The notes: a model not told the origin generated them from the sequence alone. Counted from the stretch's first letter, positions 9,905-18,070 are shown. The stretch is DNA of 64,000 bases from Pelagihabitans sp963760375 (GCA_963760375.1 CAVXCS010000005.1:806001-870000), one strand, 5' to 3'. Made by a program: numbers and translations.

Positions 9905-12900
9905 CTATCCATACATCATAATCCCGTTTTCGCTTCTATGGCCCCGCTCATCCCGACGGCGTCCATCTCTACCCCCAATTCCTTGGAGCTGGTCGTATAC
10001 CGCATTGGCCACCTGCTGCATTTCGCCGGTGGTGTGCATGGCCAAGGACCGGGACCGCACTTTTTCCAGTGCCGCTTCAATTTGAGCTTCTCTTGTCTGG
10101 GCTTCGGCTTTTTGGATATCGAGGAAACGCGTATAACTCTGTTCCAACACCTTGGCAAAACGCTTAATGATTTCATTTTCCTCCTCACTGTATAAAATGC
10201 CATCATAGCGCATTATAACCAAAGAGGTATATTTTCCAATTGCGTTGGATGTTCCAAGACCAGGGCTGGAAAAAATGAGGTCTTTTCTTGCCTGAGGCGC
10301 ATTTCTAAGTATGGTATTATCAAAAAAGTGATGAAATAAATTATCCTTCTGGCGTTTCGAAGATTTTAGTGTATAAAATGATTCCCCATTGGTTACTGCT
10401 TCCCTGAAACGTTTGAAAAATATATTTTTAGAGAATGGTGCATGAACCTGTTCCGGATAAACCACACCATTGGTGACTATCCACAAATGCATTTCTTTAA
10501 AATCATCAATAGATTCGAGTATCTGGGCCGAGTGCATCTTCAATCCCAGTGCTTCCAATTGATTGTACAACATCACTAAAACTTCGTGAAGATCTTCACT
10601 TCTGTGCATGGCCAGAGAGGCTGACCGAACTTTTTCCAAAGCTGCTTCGATCTGTGCTTCCTTAGCCTGAGCCTCGGCTTTTTCAATATCGAGAAAACGC
10701 TGGTACACACGCTCGAATTCTGTGGCGAATTTTGTGAGGATCTCCTTTTCCTCTTCGGTAGGCAGCCTGGTGTGGTTATAACCGATATATCCAAAACGGG
10801 TATGCCCGTGCATGGTGTATCCACCCTCCGGGAAATGGTCAGGTGTCATCCTTTCATTTGCCGGCATGGAAGAGAACGTCTTCTCAAACAACGCAAAGAG
10901 CTTTGGCAAGATCTCTTTGGGATAATAGATCACTTCCACAGCTTCAGAAGTGTCTGTTTTCCATTTGTCGTACAACGCCTTCCACACCTCCAGACTATCT
11001 ATGGCCACAGTTTGCGACCCCTGTGTCCTGGCCCCGGAAGTTCCGGTTGCCCGATACGTAAGTACCCTTTCCTCAGCGCTGAAAAGACTGAGAAATGCAC
11101 TGATAGGTCGTATGCCCAGCACATCGAATTGCTGAAATAGCACGCATAGCACATCGTGCAGCTCTTCTGAAGATTGCATCGCCATGGCCCTTGCCCGTAT
11201 CCTTTCCAGGGATAACTGGATCTGTGCCTCCCGGGCTTGGCCTTCCGCTTTTTCAATATCAAGGTAGCGTTGGTACAAACGACCAAACTCTGTTGCGAAT
11301 CTGACCACAATATCTTTTTCTTCTTCTGTAGCCTTACGATTGTGATTAAAACCGATATATCCGAATTTGCAAAATCCCTGTGTATTGTATATGCCATCGG
11401 GGAAATCTTTCTGGTATACTTTTGCCCCTTTCGGCAAGGAACTAAAGGTTTCATCAAACAAGGCCCATATCTGTGGTACGGCTTCTTTTGGAAAATACAA
11501 ACATGAAACGGAGTCGGGTTTTGCTGTTTTAAAGGCCTCCACGGTACTTTTCCATTCCTCCCTGGCATTGAGATCGATGACCTGTTTGGTGAGACACCTT
11601 TTTCCAGATTTCCCGGTCATTCGGTAGGTAAAGGTGTTGTTCTGCAGATCGATCAGGCTCAGGTGTGCAAAAACCGGATTGATCCCCAAAACATCAAACT
11701 GATCAAATAAGACCGTCAATACTTCACTTAGTTCATTGGAATGATGCATCGCCATGGCACTGGCCCTTATTCTTTCCAAGGCAGCCTCGATCTGTGCTTC
11801 CCTTGCCTGGGCCTCTGCTTTTTGGAGGTCGAGGAAACGGGTATAGGCCATATTGAATACTTCCGCAGACCGTTTGAGCAAGTTTTTCGATGGTTCCATC
11901 GCTTCGTTACTGGTGATAAGCAAGAGCGCACCCCCCGAAAATTTGGAATAGTTGTAGTACAGGACCTTGGGTACCATGATGGCCCCTTTATTATCACGCT
12001 CCACGACCAATGGCGACACCTTATCCAAATAATTGTACCATTCCTTGAGCATTTTATGATCGGCGACAATGGTATAGTCGGTTTCTTTATCAAGATATTT
12101 TTTTCTGTCTAGCCTGGTCTTCGCGGTTTCGTCACATTTCACGACCGCCTTGCCATCGATTATTTTTCCGTGTGGATCTTCGGGATTACGGAACGAATAC
12201 CATGCCTCGAATTCATCTAATTCTATATCATAAATTTGGACAATGGTCGATTCCAAATCTTTCTCGCCGAGCAGCGCCATCTGATCTCTTAAAACACCAG
12301 TGACCGCCCAAAGGTCTTCAGAGGCGTGCATCGCCAAAGCACTGGCCCTTACCCTTTCCAAAGCCGCTTCGATCTGTGCTTCCCGGGCCTGGGCTTCCGC
12401 TTTTTGCAGGTCGAGGAAGCGGGTATAGGTCTGTTCGAAGACTTTGGTAAAGCGCTGCAGGATGGCAAGCTTTTCATCAGGTATACGCGTATAGCCCGAA
12501 ACGCTTATAAGGCCATGGTGCATGCTGATATAGGTCAGGTATATCTCCCTTTCCGCCAATACGGAGCGCTTGACCTTTTCCGGCAAGGTGCTGAACCCGG
12601 TTTCGTTCAGCCAGTAGCGATCGAATTCCCACTTTTTTTCATCGGTATGGTGCAGCCTCAAGGGCGGTCCCTGTTTTTTCCAATGTTGCCACAGTTTTTT
12701 ATACACGGGATGTCCCTGCCCCTCGACCACAAAGCATTTCAGATCTGAACCCGTGGATTCGGCGACCCAGTTTTCGATCTGGTCGGCCTGTTCGTCGAAT
12801 ATCATGATAGAGCAGCCCCAATCGGCCAGACCCAGTGCATCCAATTGCCCGTACAAAACCCACACTACTTCCTTCAGCTCGGCGCTTTGGCGCATGCGCA

Positions 12901-13093
12901 TCGTTCGGCCGCGGACCTGTTCCAAGGCAGCTTCAATTTCGAGTTCCCGCTGCTGTGCCCCAACGTCTATTCTTTGCTGCTCGATCGCCTTTTCGGCCTC
13001 CTTGATCTCTTTGGCAAGGGCAGCTCTGTCCCGTTCCGTGACCCGGTCGGACTTGGAAACAAAATCAAGTATTTTTTGAAGGTGGGGATTCAT
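9905..13093 (-). CDS. giant sensor histidine kinase, N-terminal part (modules 1-6) before the frameshifts
   Basis: This frame of 1062 residues starts at an ATG (13091-13093) with a short coiled coil (KEIKEAEKAIEQQRIDVGAQ) and then runs through modules 1-5 and the start of module 6. Its last roughly 25 residues (from GIGGRDGRR on) are out-of-frame translation: the homologous module 10 shows that the proper continuation lies in another frame. Modules 3 and 4 belong to one subclass (YPKEILP and KFGYIGFNH-type motifs), while 1, 2, 5 and 6 belong to others. Each module ends in a long helix of the form EEENEIIKRFAKVFEQ that runs into the next linker helix, as in GAF-type sensors. Together with 2523-9881 this is one gene of about 3,520 residues. 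There is no export signal. Upstream only 85 bp separate it from the EthD-like gene, so it may share that transcript. Confidence 0.88.
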   Translation of the reverse strand: MNPHLQKILDFVSKSDRVTERDRAALAKEIKEAEKAIEQQRIDVGAQQRELEIEAALEQVRGRTMRMRQSAELKEVVWVLYGQLDALGLADWGCSIMIFDEQADQIENWVAESTGSDLKCFVVEGQGHPVYKKLWQHWKKQGPPLRLHHTDEKKWEFDRYWLNETGFSTLPEKVKRSVLAEREIYLTYISMHHGLISVSGYTRIPDEKLAILQRFTKVFEQTYTRFLDLQKAEAQAREAQIEAALERVRASALAMHASEDLWAVTGVLRDQMALLGEKDLESTIVQIYDIELDEFEAWYSFRNPEDPHGKIIDGKAVVKCDETAKTRLDRKKYLDKETDYTIVADHKMLKEWYNYLDKVSPLVVERDNKGAIMVPKVLYYNYSKFSGGALLLITSNEAMEPSKNLLKRSAEVFNMAYTRFLDLQKAEAQAREAQIEAALERIRASAMAMHHSNELSEVLTVLFDQFDVLGINPVFAHLSLIDLQNNTFTYRMTGKSGKRCLTKQVIDLNAREEWKSTVEAFKTAKPDSVSCLYFPKEAVPQIWALFDETFSSLPKGAKVYQKDFPDGIYNTQGFCKFGYIGFNHNRKATEEEKDIVVRFATEFGRLYQRYLDIEKAEGQAREAQIQLSLERIRARAMAMQSSEELHDVLCVLFQQFDVLGIRPISAFLSLFSAEERVLTYRATGTSGARTQGSQTVAIDSLEVWKALYDKWKTDTSEAVEVIYYPKEILPKLFALFEKTFSSMPANERMTPDHFPEGGYTMHGHTRFGYIGYNHTRLPTEEEKEILTKFATEFERVYQRFLDIEKAEAQAKEAQIEAALEKVRSASLAMHRSEDLHEVLVMLYNQLEALGLKMHSAQILESIDDFKEMHLWIVTNGVVYPEQVHAPFSKNIFFKRFREAVTNGESFYTLKSSKRQKDNLFHHFFDNTILRNAPQARKDLIFSSPGLGTSNAIGKYTSLVIMRYDGILYSEEENEIIKRFAKVLEQSYTRFLDIQKAEAQTREAQIEAALEKVRSRSLAMHTTGEMQQVANAVYDQLQGIGGRDGRRRDERGHRSENGIMMYG
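9926..9989 (-). other. double +1 frameshift inside sensor module 6
   Basis: Reading on the minus strand, the frame coding EMQQVANAVYDQL needs one base removed at the GG of 9985-9986 to continue as KELGVEMDAVGMSGAIEAK. It then needs one more base removed from the TTTT run at 9927-9930 to continue as RDYDVWIGGSSFDKPLRI. The repaired text aligns without gaps to module 10 of the same protein (EQLNALGLGMDYIGMSGVIEAK, then KDYDVWVGGASMDKPLRI). Two one-base insertions within 58 bp therefore split one gene in two. Sequencing or assembly error is the simplest explanation; recent gene decay is the alternative. Confidence 0.88.
10115..10695 (-). repeat. recently duplicated module unit, copy B (module 5)
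   Basis: This is the partner of 5010-5590. High DNA identity runs through the whole module and fades in the flanking linkers. It lies directly beside the frame-disrupted module 6, so a repeat-driven assembly problem there is conceivable. Confidence 0.85.
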
Positions 13094-13178
13094 TGATGTT
13101 TCTTTTAATAAGACCGCGCATCAGTTGCTGACGTAATGCATTCCAAAATTCAAATCGATCATTTTTTTGTTGCGGACC

Positions 13179-13502
13179 TTAGGCCACCACTTCGCTCACT
13201 TGGATCATGGGTTCGATATCGGTAAAATTGGGAATGTCTGCCATCAAGATGGGCGCCCCCGTGGCGAATGCCTGCCCGAATTCGTCCATGGAATTGAAAT
13301 ACAAATGGGCTATGGCCACGAAAGGGGCCTTGGAACCGGGAGCCCCGCCGCCCATGCCCTGATCATAACTTTCGCCCTTCAGGGCCTTGCCCAGGGTTTT
13401 TGAAACGAGCGGTACATGGCGTTCGCAATAATAGGCCATGTTAAATTTCTTCCCGTCGGTGTTGGGATAGAATACGCTCACTTTGGTCATGCCTTTTTTC
13501 AT
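13179..13502 (-). CDS. EthD family protein (dimeric alpha/beta barrel)
   Basis: A 107-residue protein starting MKKGMTKVSVFYPN. The text KVSVFYPNTDGKKFNMAYYCERHVPLV, then a Gly-rich stretch (GMGGGAPGS), then FVAIAHLYFNSMDEFGQAF matches the layout of EthD-type proteins: two beta-alpha-beta halves of a ferredoxin-like fold, with HVPLV at the conserved His region. EthD relatives occur beside oxidation and degradation genes and often have no proven catalytic role. An upstream in-frame ATG at 13544 would add 14 residues; I prefer 13502 because homologous proteins of this size begin just before the first beta strand. It precedes the giant kinase by 85 bp on the same strand. Confidence 0.8.
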   Translation of the reverse strand: MKKGMTKVSVFYPNTDGKKFNMAYYCERHVPLVSKTLGKALKGESYDQGMGGGAPGSKAPFVAIAHLYFNSMDEFGQAFATGAPILMADIPNFTDIEPMIQVSEVVA

Positions 13503-13660
13503 TATGGTATGGTTTAAATTAGGTTTGGTTTCATTTAAGATCATGCTTTATACGAGGTGCCACGATTTAGGGTAACAAAGAGGTGCGGTTGGAAGGGGTC
13601 GTAGAAGATTATGCAATGATTTTGTGTGTATGCTGAAAGTTACTAAAATTAGGGCAATAA

Positions 13661-13680
13661 TTCGCTTTATTTTAAGCGAA
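13661..13680. repeat. perfect inverted repeat between the small coiled-coil gene and the EthD gene
   Basis: TTCGCTT, a six-base T/A loop, then AAGCGAA form a perfect 7-bp stem. There is no T-run after it on the minus strand, so it is not a clear terminator of the gene at 13768-13959. It lies about 160 bp upstream of the EthD start and could be an operator or a weak terminator. Confidence 0.35.
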
Positions 13681-13767
13681 GGTGCATGTTGTCTTTGCCA
13701 ATAAATCATCCAAAACTTTTAACCCGTTTGTTTATAAAGTATTTTGTTTCATTTCCTATTCAAATGT

Positions 13768-13959
13768 TCAGCCAAGCATACCGTCGCCATCGATGTCTTT
13801 CTGCAGGTGCTTTTCAAGGGCCACCAGCGTTTTTTTGAGCAAGGCCCTTGTCTGATCGATCTCTTTTTCGAGTATTTCCACCCGTTCTTCCAGGCTGCTG
13901 GCCTTTACTTTTTGTTTTTCCAATTCGTCTTGTTGCAATAGATCCCAAAAAATACCCAT
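13768..13959 (-). CDS. small coiled-coil protein
   Basis: A 63-residue protein, MGIFWDLLQQDELEKQKVK onward. The middle (about residues 12-55) is a continuous charged heptad-like helix (SLEERVEILEKEIDQTRALLKKTL), and the end DIDGDGMLG resembles an EF-hand-like or dockerin-like acidic loop. The even codon use and amphipathic pattern make it look real despite its size. I recall similar short proteins in flavobacteria but know no function. It may oligomerise with a partner. It is minus strand, between the EthD gene and the deacylase, with no close operon partner. Confidence 0.7.
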   Translation of the reverse strand: MGIFWDLLQQDELEKQKVKASSLEERVEILEKEIDQTRALLKKTLVALEKHLQKDIDGDGMLG

Positions 13960-14046
13960 GATTTCCTATTTTTAATCGTTAGTTGCTTTTGCTTCCCTAT
14001 GGCAATTCCAGTAAAGTGAATGGTTCACTGCGATGGAAACTGCCGT

Positions 14047-15543
14047 TTAATTTTGTCTTTTGATCGCCCTGCCCGGATAAACATGGGTCGGTTGCCCCCT
14101 GTCATATACCACTTTTCCGGAAACGATCACCTTCTCGATGCCGATGGCCCTGATATCGTTTTTTTCATAGGTCGCCTTGTCGGTGATGGTATAGGGGTCG
14201 AACAGGACCAGATCGGCAGCATGGCCTTGTTTGATGAGGCCAACGCCATCCAAACCTAAATTCTCGGCCGATTGGCCGGTCATTTTCTGGATCTTGGCTT
14301 CCAGCGACTGCCCGGTTTCCATCGAGAGATAACGCGGAAAGGCGCCCCAGCCACGGGGATGGCCCGTAGCCGATCCATCGGAGCAAAGATTGGTGTGCGG
14401 CCAATTCAACAACGTTTTGATGTCTTCCAGGTCCATCGATTTGGCGATGATGCTTTCCCCGGGCCTGGCCTGCGACATTTTGATCAAGGCCATATAGGTG
14501 GTCACCGGATCTTCGCTGCGAAGGGCCGCGATCCGATCCAATGTCATGTTCTCATATTCGGGTTGGGCGTCGAACCTGCTGATGATCATGCCCTCGGGCG
14601 TAGTGAGTTCGGTGATGGCGAATGCCGCACTTTCCCGGTTTTCGAAATCGCGTTTGGGAAACAGCACGGTCATGGTCGACTGCCAGTACTCATAGGGGTA
14701 TACATCAGCCGTGACCATGATGCCCTTCACACGGGCACTGTCCAAGGTCTGCAATATGGTGGCGGCCTGCCCCCATAGGCCTTTCCTTCCCAATTTGAAA
14801 TGGGAGATCTGTACCGGAACATGGGCTTCCTCCCCGATGGTCAGGATTTCCCGTATGCTTTCTTTCAGGTGGAGGTCCTCGCTGCGCATATGGCTGATAT
14901 AACTACCTCCATATTCGGCCGCGACCTCGGCCAGTTCAATAATTTCATGGGTGTTCGCATAGATTCCGGAATCGTACTCCAATCCGGTGGCCAAGCCCAG
15001 GGCACCGTTTTGCATGGCGGTCGCGACGCGTTCCTTCATGGCATTGATTTCATCGACCGTGGCCTCGCGTTTGAAGTCGTCCCCCATAATTTCGGCGCGG
15101 AGGTTATTGTGCCCCACAAAACTGCCGATGTTCACCGACCAGGGCACCACCGCCAGGGAATCGAAATAGGATTTTATGGATGCTGATGAAAAGCCGTCCT
15201 GCCCCACAATGATGGTCGTGATGCCCTGACTGATCGCCGCTTCTGCTTCGCGCGATCGATCTTCGTTATGATGGCTATGGGTATCGATAAAACCCGGGCT
15301 GAGGATCAGGCCCGTGGCATCGATGATGGAATCGTTGTCGGAAATGGCCAATTCCCCAATTTCAACGATTTCACCCTCGGAGATCCGTACCGAACCCAAA
15401 TAGCGGTCGGTCCCCGTTCCATCGATGATCGTCGCATTGCGTATGAGGAGGTTTTGTGGTTTCGGGGCCTGGCAATGCCACAGGGCAAGACATAGTCCGA
15501 ATAGGACCGGCAGGTTCATTTTTATGTTGGGTTTGATCCGCAT
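14047..15543 (-). CDS. N-acyl-D-amino-acid deacylase (D-aminoacylase family amidohydrolase)
   Basis: A 498-residue exported amidohydrolase predicted to hydrolyse N-acyl-D-amino acids to a D-amino acid and a carboxylate. The early strand NLLIRNATIIDGTG and the metal motif DTHSHH (His89, His91) are typical of the superfamily. Later come SHMRSED and VQISHFK (metal His), then CSDGSATGHPRGWGAF near residue 390, the D-aminoacylase Asp motif, and finally ADLVLFDP, the C-terminal beta-sandwich signature. The N-terminus is hydrophobic (LPVLFGLCLALWHCQ) with a Cys at 24 but a poor lipobox (His at -1), so it is secreted or possibly a lipoprotein. It starts 5 bp after the repaired stop of the serine hydrolase gene, so it is in the same operon. 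Substrate choice is inferred from family only. Confidence 0.88.
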   Translation of the reverse strand: MRIKPNIKMNLPVLFGLCLALWHCQAPKPQNLLIRNATIIDGTGTDRYLGSVRISEGEIVEIGELAISDNDSIIDATGLILSPGFIDTHSHHNEDRSREAEAAISQGITTIIVGQDGFSSASIKSYFDSLAVVPWSVNIGSFVGHNNLRAEIMGDDFKREATVDEINAMKERVATAMQNGALGLATGLEYDSGIYANTHEIIELAEVAAEYGGSYISHMRSEDLHLKESIREILTIGEEAHVPVQISHFKLGRKGLWGQAATILQTLDSARVKGIMVTADVYPYEYWQSTMTVLFPKRDFENRESAAFAITELTTPEGMIISRFDAQPEYENMTLDRIAALRSEDPVTTYMALIKMSQARPGESIIAKSMDLEDIKTLLNWPHTNLCSDGSATGHPRGWGAFPRYLSMETGQSLEAKIQKMTGQSAENLGLDGVGLIKQGHAADLVLFDPYTITDKATYEKNDIRAIGIEKVIVSGKVVYDRGQPTHVYPGRAIKRQN

Positions 15544-15653
15544 GGTGTTTATTCTAAGGGCAACGGCCTGGCAATGACCATCAAATAATCATCGACCAAG
15601 GAATAGGTGCCCTCGACAAGTTTTGTTCTTGTGACGGCATCATTCGAATTCAG

Positions 15654-15657
15654 AAAA
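15654..15657 (-). other. frameshift site 2 in the serine hydrolase gene
   Basis: The run of four A on the plus strand appears to hold one base too many. With one removed, translation passes from LTLALF into LNSNDAVTRTK and ends in the expected C-terminal helix; without it the frame ends early after SEFE. Confidence 0.7.
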
Positions 15658-16030
15658 TAGGGCCAGGGTCAAAGGCCTTTTCAGGTCCCGTACCACCATG
15701 GTGCGCGTACCGTACCAACTGCCTGAATGCAGGGCAAAATCATCGGTCACGAACCATCCCATGGCATAGCGTTCATCGGCTTCCTTTAGAAAGGGAAAAG
15801 TATACTTGGCCGCCTCTGGCAATACCATGGAAGTGGGTTTGAATATCAGATCGTGCGAGGCTTTGGAAACGATCGTTTTGTTCCGCAGGGCCCTGTCATA
15901 TTCAAAGTAATCGTTCACGCTGGTGTACACGGCACCATCGCCCATAATCCCGTTCATAAAGAAACCGTCCACTTTTTTCCATGTTCCCAGGCTATCCTTT
16001 TCATAGCAATAGGCCCGCTCCGGATATATC

Positions 16031-16037
16031 GATGGGA
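16031..16037 (-). other. frameshift site 1 in the serine hydrolase gene
   Basis: Before this point the frame reads RTNFYNLANP; afterwards the family text continues one frame over as SIYPERAYCYEKD. Removing one base of the GGG run at 16034-16036 joins them. Confidence 0.75.
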
Positions 16038-16757
16038 TTGGCCAGGTTGTAAAAGTTCGTCCGCTGCATCCCTGCTTTGTCAAAGACATGCGTTTTGGCA
16101 TAGGCAGAGAATTCCTGCCCGCTTACTTTCTCTACCAAGAGCGCCAATACCAGATAGGCGGTATTTGAATATTCCCATTTTGCACCGGCTTGGAACAAGG
16201 GTGGCGGATCGGTGGACAACCAGGCCAGGATATCCTTGTTTTCCACAATTTTGGTGCGGTCCCAATCTTTCATGAAGGCTTCTTCATAATCGGCAATGCC
16301 CGAGGTATGGTCGATCAATTGCTGCACGGTAATGTCCTTGAACACGGGATAGGACCAAAAATGATATAAGGAGTCGGTCAAAGCCAGTTTTCCCTGATCC
16401 ACCAGGGTCAATATGCATAGATCGGTGAATTGCTTGCTTACGGAGGCCATCCTCATGTTGGTGGCAGCCGTGATCGGCGCTTTGGTTTCCAGATCCCTTA
16501 AACCGTAACCCTTTCCGATCAGCATGTAACCGTCATGGGAGACCAGCAGTGCGGCTCCCGGGCCATTCGCATCAATGTTCAGGTTGAAGAGCGAATCGAT
16601 CTGTGACTGCAGGTTTTCAAATGCCAACGCTTGGATTTCGGCCTTTTGTTCTGCCGGGGACTTGCAGGAAAATAGGGCTGCACTCACCAAAATGGTAAAT
16701 GTAATTTTCTTCATAGGGGTTCGGTTCATCATATGAGCATCGGTGACGGGTTCGATA

Positions 16758-17930
16758 TCATTCGATTCTTTTATATTTTTTCAAAACTTCGATCAAAAGG
16801 TCATGGGGCAAACCATAGGCGGTGTTCCCATTGATGCCTTCCATCGTCTCGGCGGCCACCATCGCATTGATGATGGCTTCTTCCACGGCCTGCACCGTGG
16901 CCTCGAACAAGGGGGTGATGGTATCGTTCGACAAGGTTTCCACCGTAGCGGTGGAATCCCGGTTAAAGGCATTTTCGTTGGCCGTGGAGAAGGCGAGATA
17001 AATATCACCCGAGCCATTGCTGCCACGCCCCCCAACGAGGCCCATGCCAATGGTGATCCTATGCGCGATCCGCTTCAACTGATGGGGCAGGAGGGGGGCA
17101 TCGGTGGCGACGATCACGATGATCGATCCGTCCCCATCCTGGCGTCTCGATTGGGGTGGGGCATTGATGATATAGTTCAGGGTATCCTTGAGTTCGATCC
17201 CTACCGGAACCCCCGCTATGGTCAGATTTTTTTTGGATCCAAAGTTGGCCTGTACCAAGGCCCCCAAGGTATAGGTCGCCTCCTTAATCCTTAGCACTCT
17301 CGAGGAGGTGCCGATGCCCCCTTTAAAACCAAGGCACATCATTCCGGTACCCCCGCCCACATTGCCTTCGGCCACTTTGCCCGTACTCGCATTGCCGATG
17401 GCTTCCAGCACATGTTCTTCTTTTACATGAAAGCCGTAAATATCGTTCAGACCCCCATCATAGGTTTCGGCAACCACCGGATAGGTATACCACCAATCCT
17501 CTCCTTGGTACCAATCGGTGGCCACGTACCATTTCAAGACCGCGTCGCGTACCACCCCAACACTGTTGGTATTGGTGATCATGATCGGGGTTTCCAAAAA
17601 GCCCGATTCGGTGACCCAGGTGGTGCCCGTCATTTCGCCGTTTCCATTGAGGCTGTACCAGTTGGCATAAACCGGACTGAATTTTTTTCCCCGCGGAAAA
17701 ATGGCGGTCACGCCCGTACGAACCGGACCTTGCCCCACCTTGTTCTTTCCATTTCCGGAAATAATGGTGCTATGGCCCACCTCGACCCCCTTGACATCCG
17801 TGATCGCATTCCATTGGCCCGTGCTGCCCTCAAAAGGAACCCCCAAATCCCTGGCTCTTGGCCGTTGCGCGTGGATGATCGAATTGAGGCAGAGGCAAAT
17901 ACAAAGGATTCCTATTTTTTTTATCATCAT
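16758..17930 (-). CDS. P1 family peptidase (DmpA-like, S58 aminopeptidase)
   Basis: A 390-residue exported peptidase of the N-terminal-nucleophile DmpA/P1 family, which self-cleaves at a Gly-Ser bond and then uses the new N-terminal Ser to release N-terminal residues, in some members including D-amino acids. The signal peptide is MMIKKIGILCICLCLNSIIHAQ. The conserved opening RARDLGVPFEGSTGQWNAITDV, the GPVRTGVTAIFPRG segment, NVGGGTGMMC and the cleavage region GGRGSNGSGDIYLAFST are all present; length is normal. The next gene on the same strand is the serine hydrolase, about 40 bp on, so the peptidase probably heads an operon with it and the deacylase. Confidence 0.9.
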   Translation of the reverse strand: MMIKKIGILCICLCLNSIIHAQRPRARDLGVPFEGSTGQWNAITDVKGVEVGHSTIISGNGKNKVGQGPVRTGVTAIFPRGKKFSPVYANWYSLNGNGEMTGTTWVTESGFLETPIMITNTNSVGVVRDAVLKWYVATDWYQGEDWWYTYPVVAETYDGGLNDIYGFHVKEEHVLEAIGNASTGKVAEGNVGGGTGMMCLGFKGGIGTSSRVLRIKEATYTLGALVQANFGSKKNLTIAGVPVGIELKDTLNYIINAPPQSRRQDGDGSIIVIVATDAPLLPHQLKRIAHRITIGMGLVGGRGSNGSGDIYLAFSTANENAFNRDSTATVETLSNDTITPLFEATVQAVEEAIINAMVAAETMEGINGNTAYGLPHDLLIEVLKKYKRIE

Positions 17931-18070
17931 TTTTTTGCGAAATGGGCCGTTGACCGATTATGGAAAAAAGAGTATCAAGGTTTAAGGGAATCAACCTATG
18001 GGAACCTTGAATAGCGCGTTACTAAAACTACGCAAATTTCAAACGATTTCGGAGCCGCTTGCCGGGCTTT

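Larger units (their letters stand above)
312..12980 (-). repeat. 21 dispersed copies of a coding linker repeat marking sensor modules
   Basis: A conserved stretch encoding (L/I)QKAEAQAREAQIEAALE with the following RVRSR(S/T)(M/L)AMH recurs about every 540-580 bp. Approximate centres are 340, 905, 1465, 2005 (second gene) and 3890, 4430, 4985, 5560, 6130, 6680, 7260, 7815, 8385, 8955, 9540, 10090, 10665, 11230, 11810, 12385, 12950 (giant gene). On the plus strand it shows as a recurring gcttccctggcctg-like word. It encodes the helix joining one sensor module to the next. It is coding, so it is neither a CRISPR nor an intergenic repeat. Copies 1 and 17 of the giant gene and the first of the second gene are the most divergent, as expected at array ends. 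Confidence 0.9.
15549..16714 (-). pseudogene. serine beta-lactamase-family hydrolase, disrupted by two +1 frameshifts
   Basis: This reads as a class C beta-lactamase/D-aminopeptidase-like serine hydrolase lipoprotein of about 385 residues once two single bases are removed. Frame 1 (from ATG 16714, lipobox LFSC at Cys17) carries the nucleophile motif SVSK (Ser91) and YSN (182-184). At about 16034-16036 (GGG) the frame breaks; the next frame reads SIYPERAYCYEKDSLGTW and on to the third motif HSGSWYGTRT. At 15654-15657 (AAAA) it breaks again; the third frame reads LNSNDAVTRTKLVEGTYSLVDDYL and stops at 15549. The three pieces together match the family end to end, so all catalytic motifs are intact. 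It is a sequencing artefact or a very young pseudogene. An alternative start at 16732 is possible. Confidence 0.82.

Noticed and set aside
9916..10206. Separate 96-codon gene at the kinase break
   Set aside because: Only its last part (ELGVEMDAVGMSGAIEAK) matches the protein; the rest is out-of-frame translation of module 6, so it is a by-product of the two insertions.
312..12980. Regular short repeats that could suggest a CRISPR or satellite array
   Set aside because: Spacing is about 560 bp, copies diverge at codon third positions, and the repeat encodes a helix in one continuous frame.
15640..16101. Independent 153-residue gene
   Set aside because: It is the second reading-frame segment of the disrupted serine hydrolase; the first 20 or so residues are out of frame.
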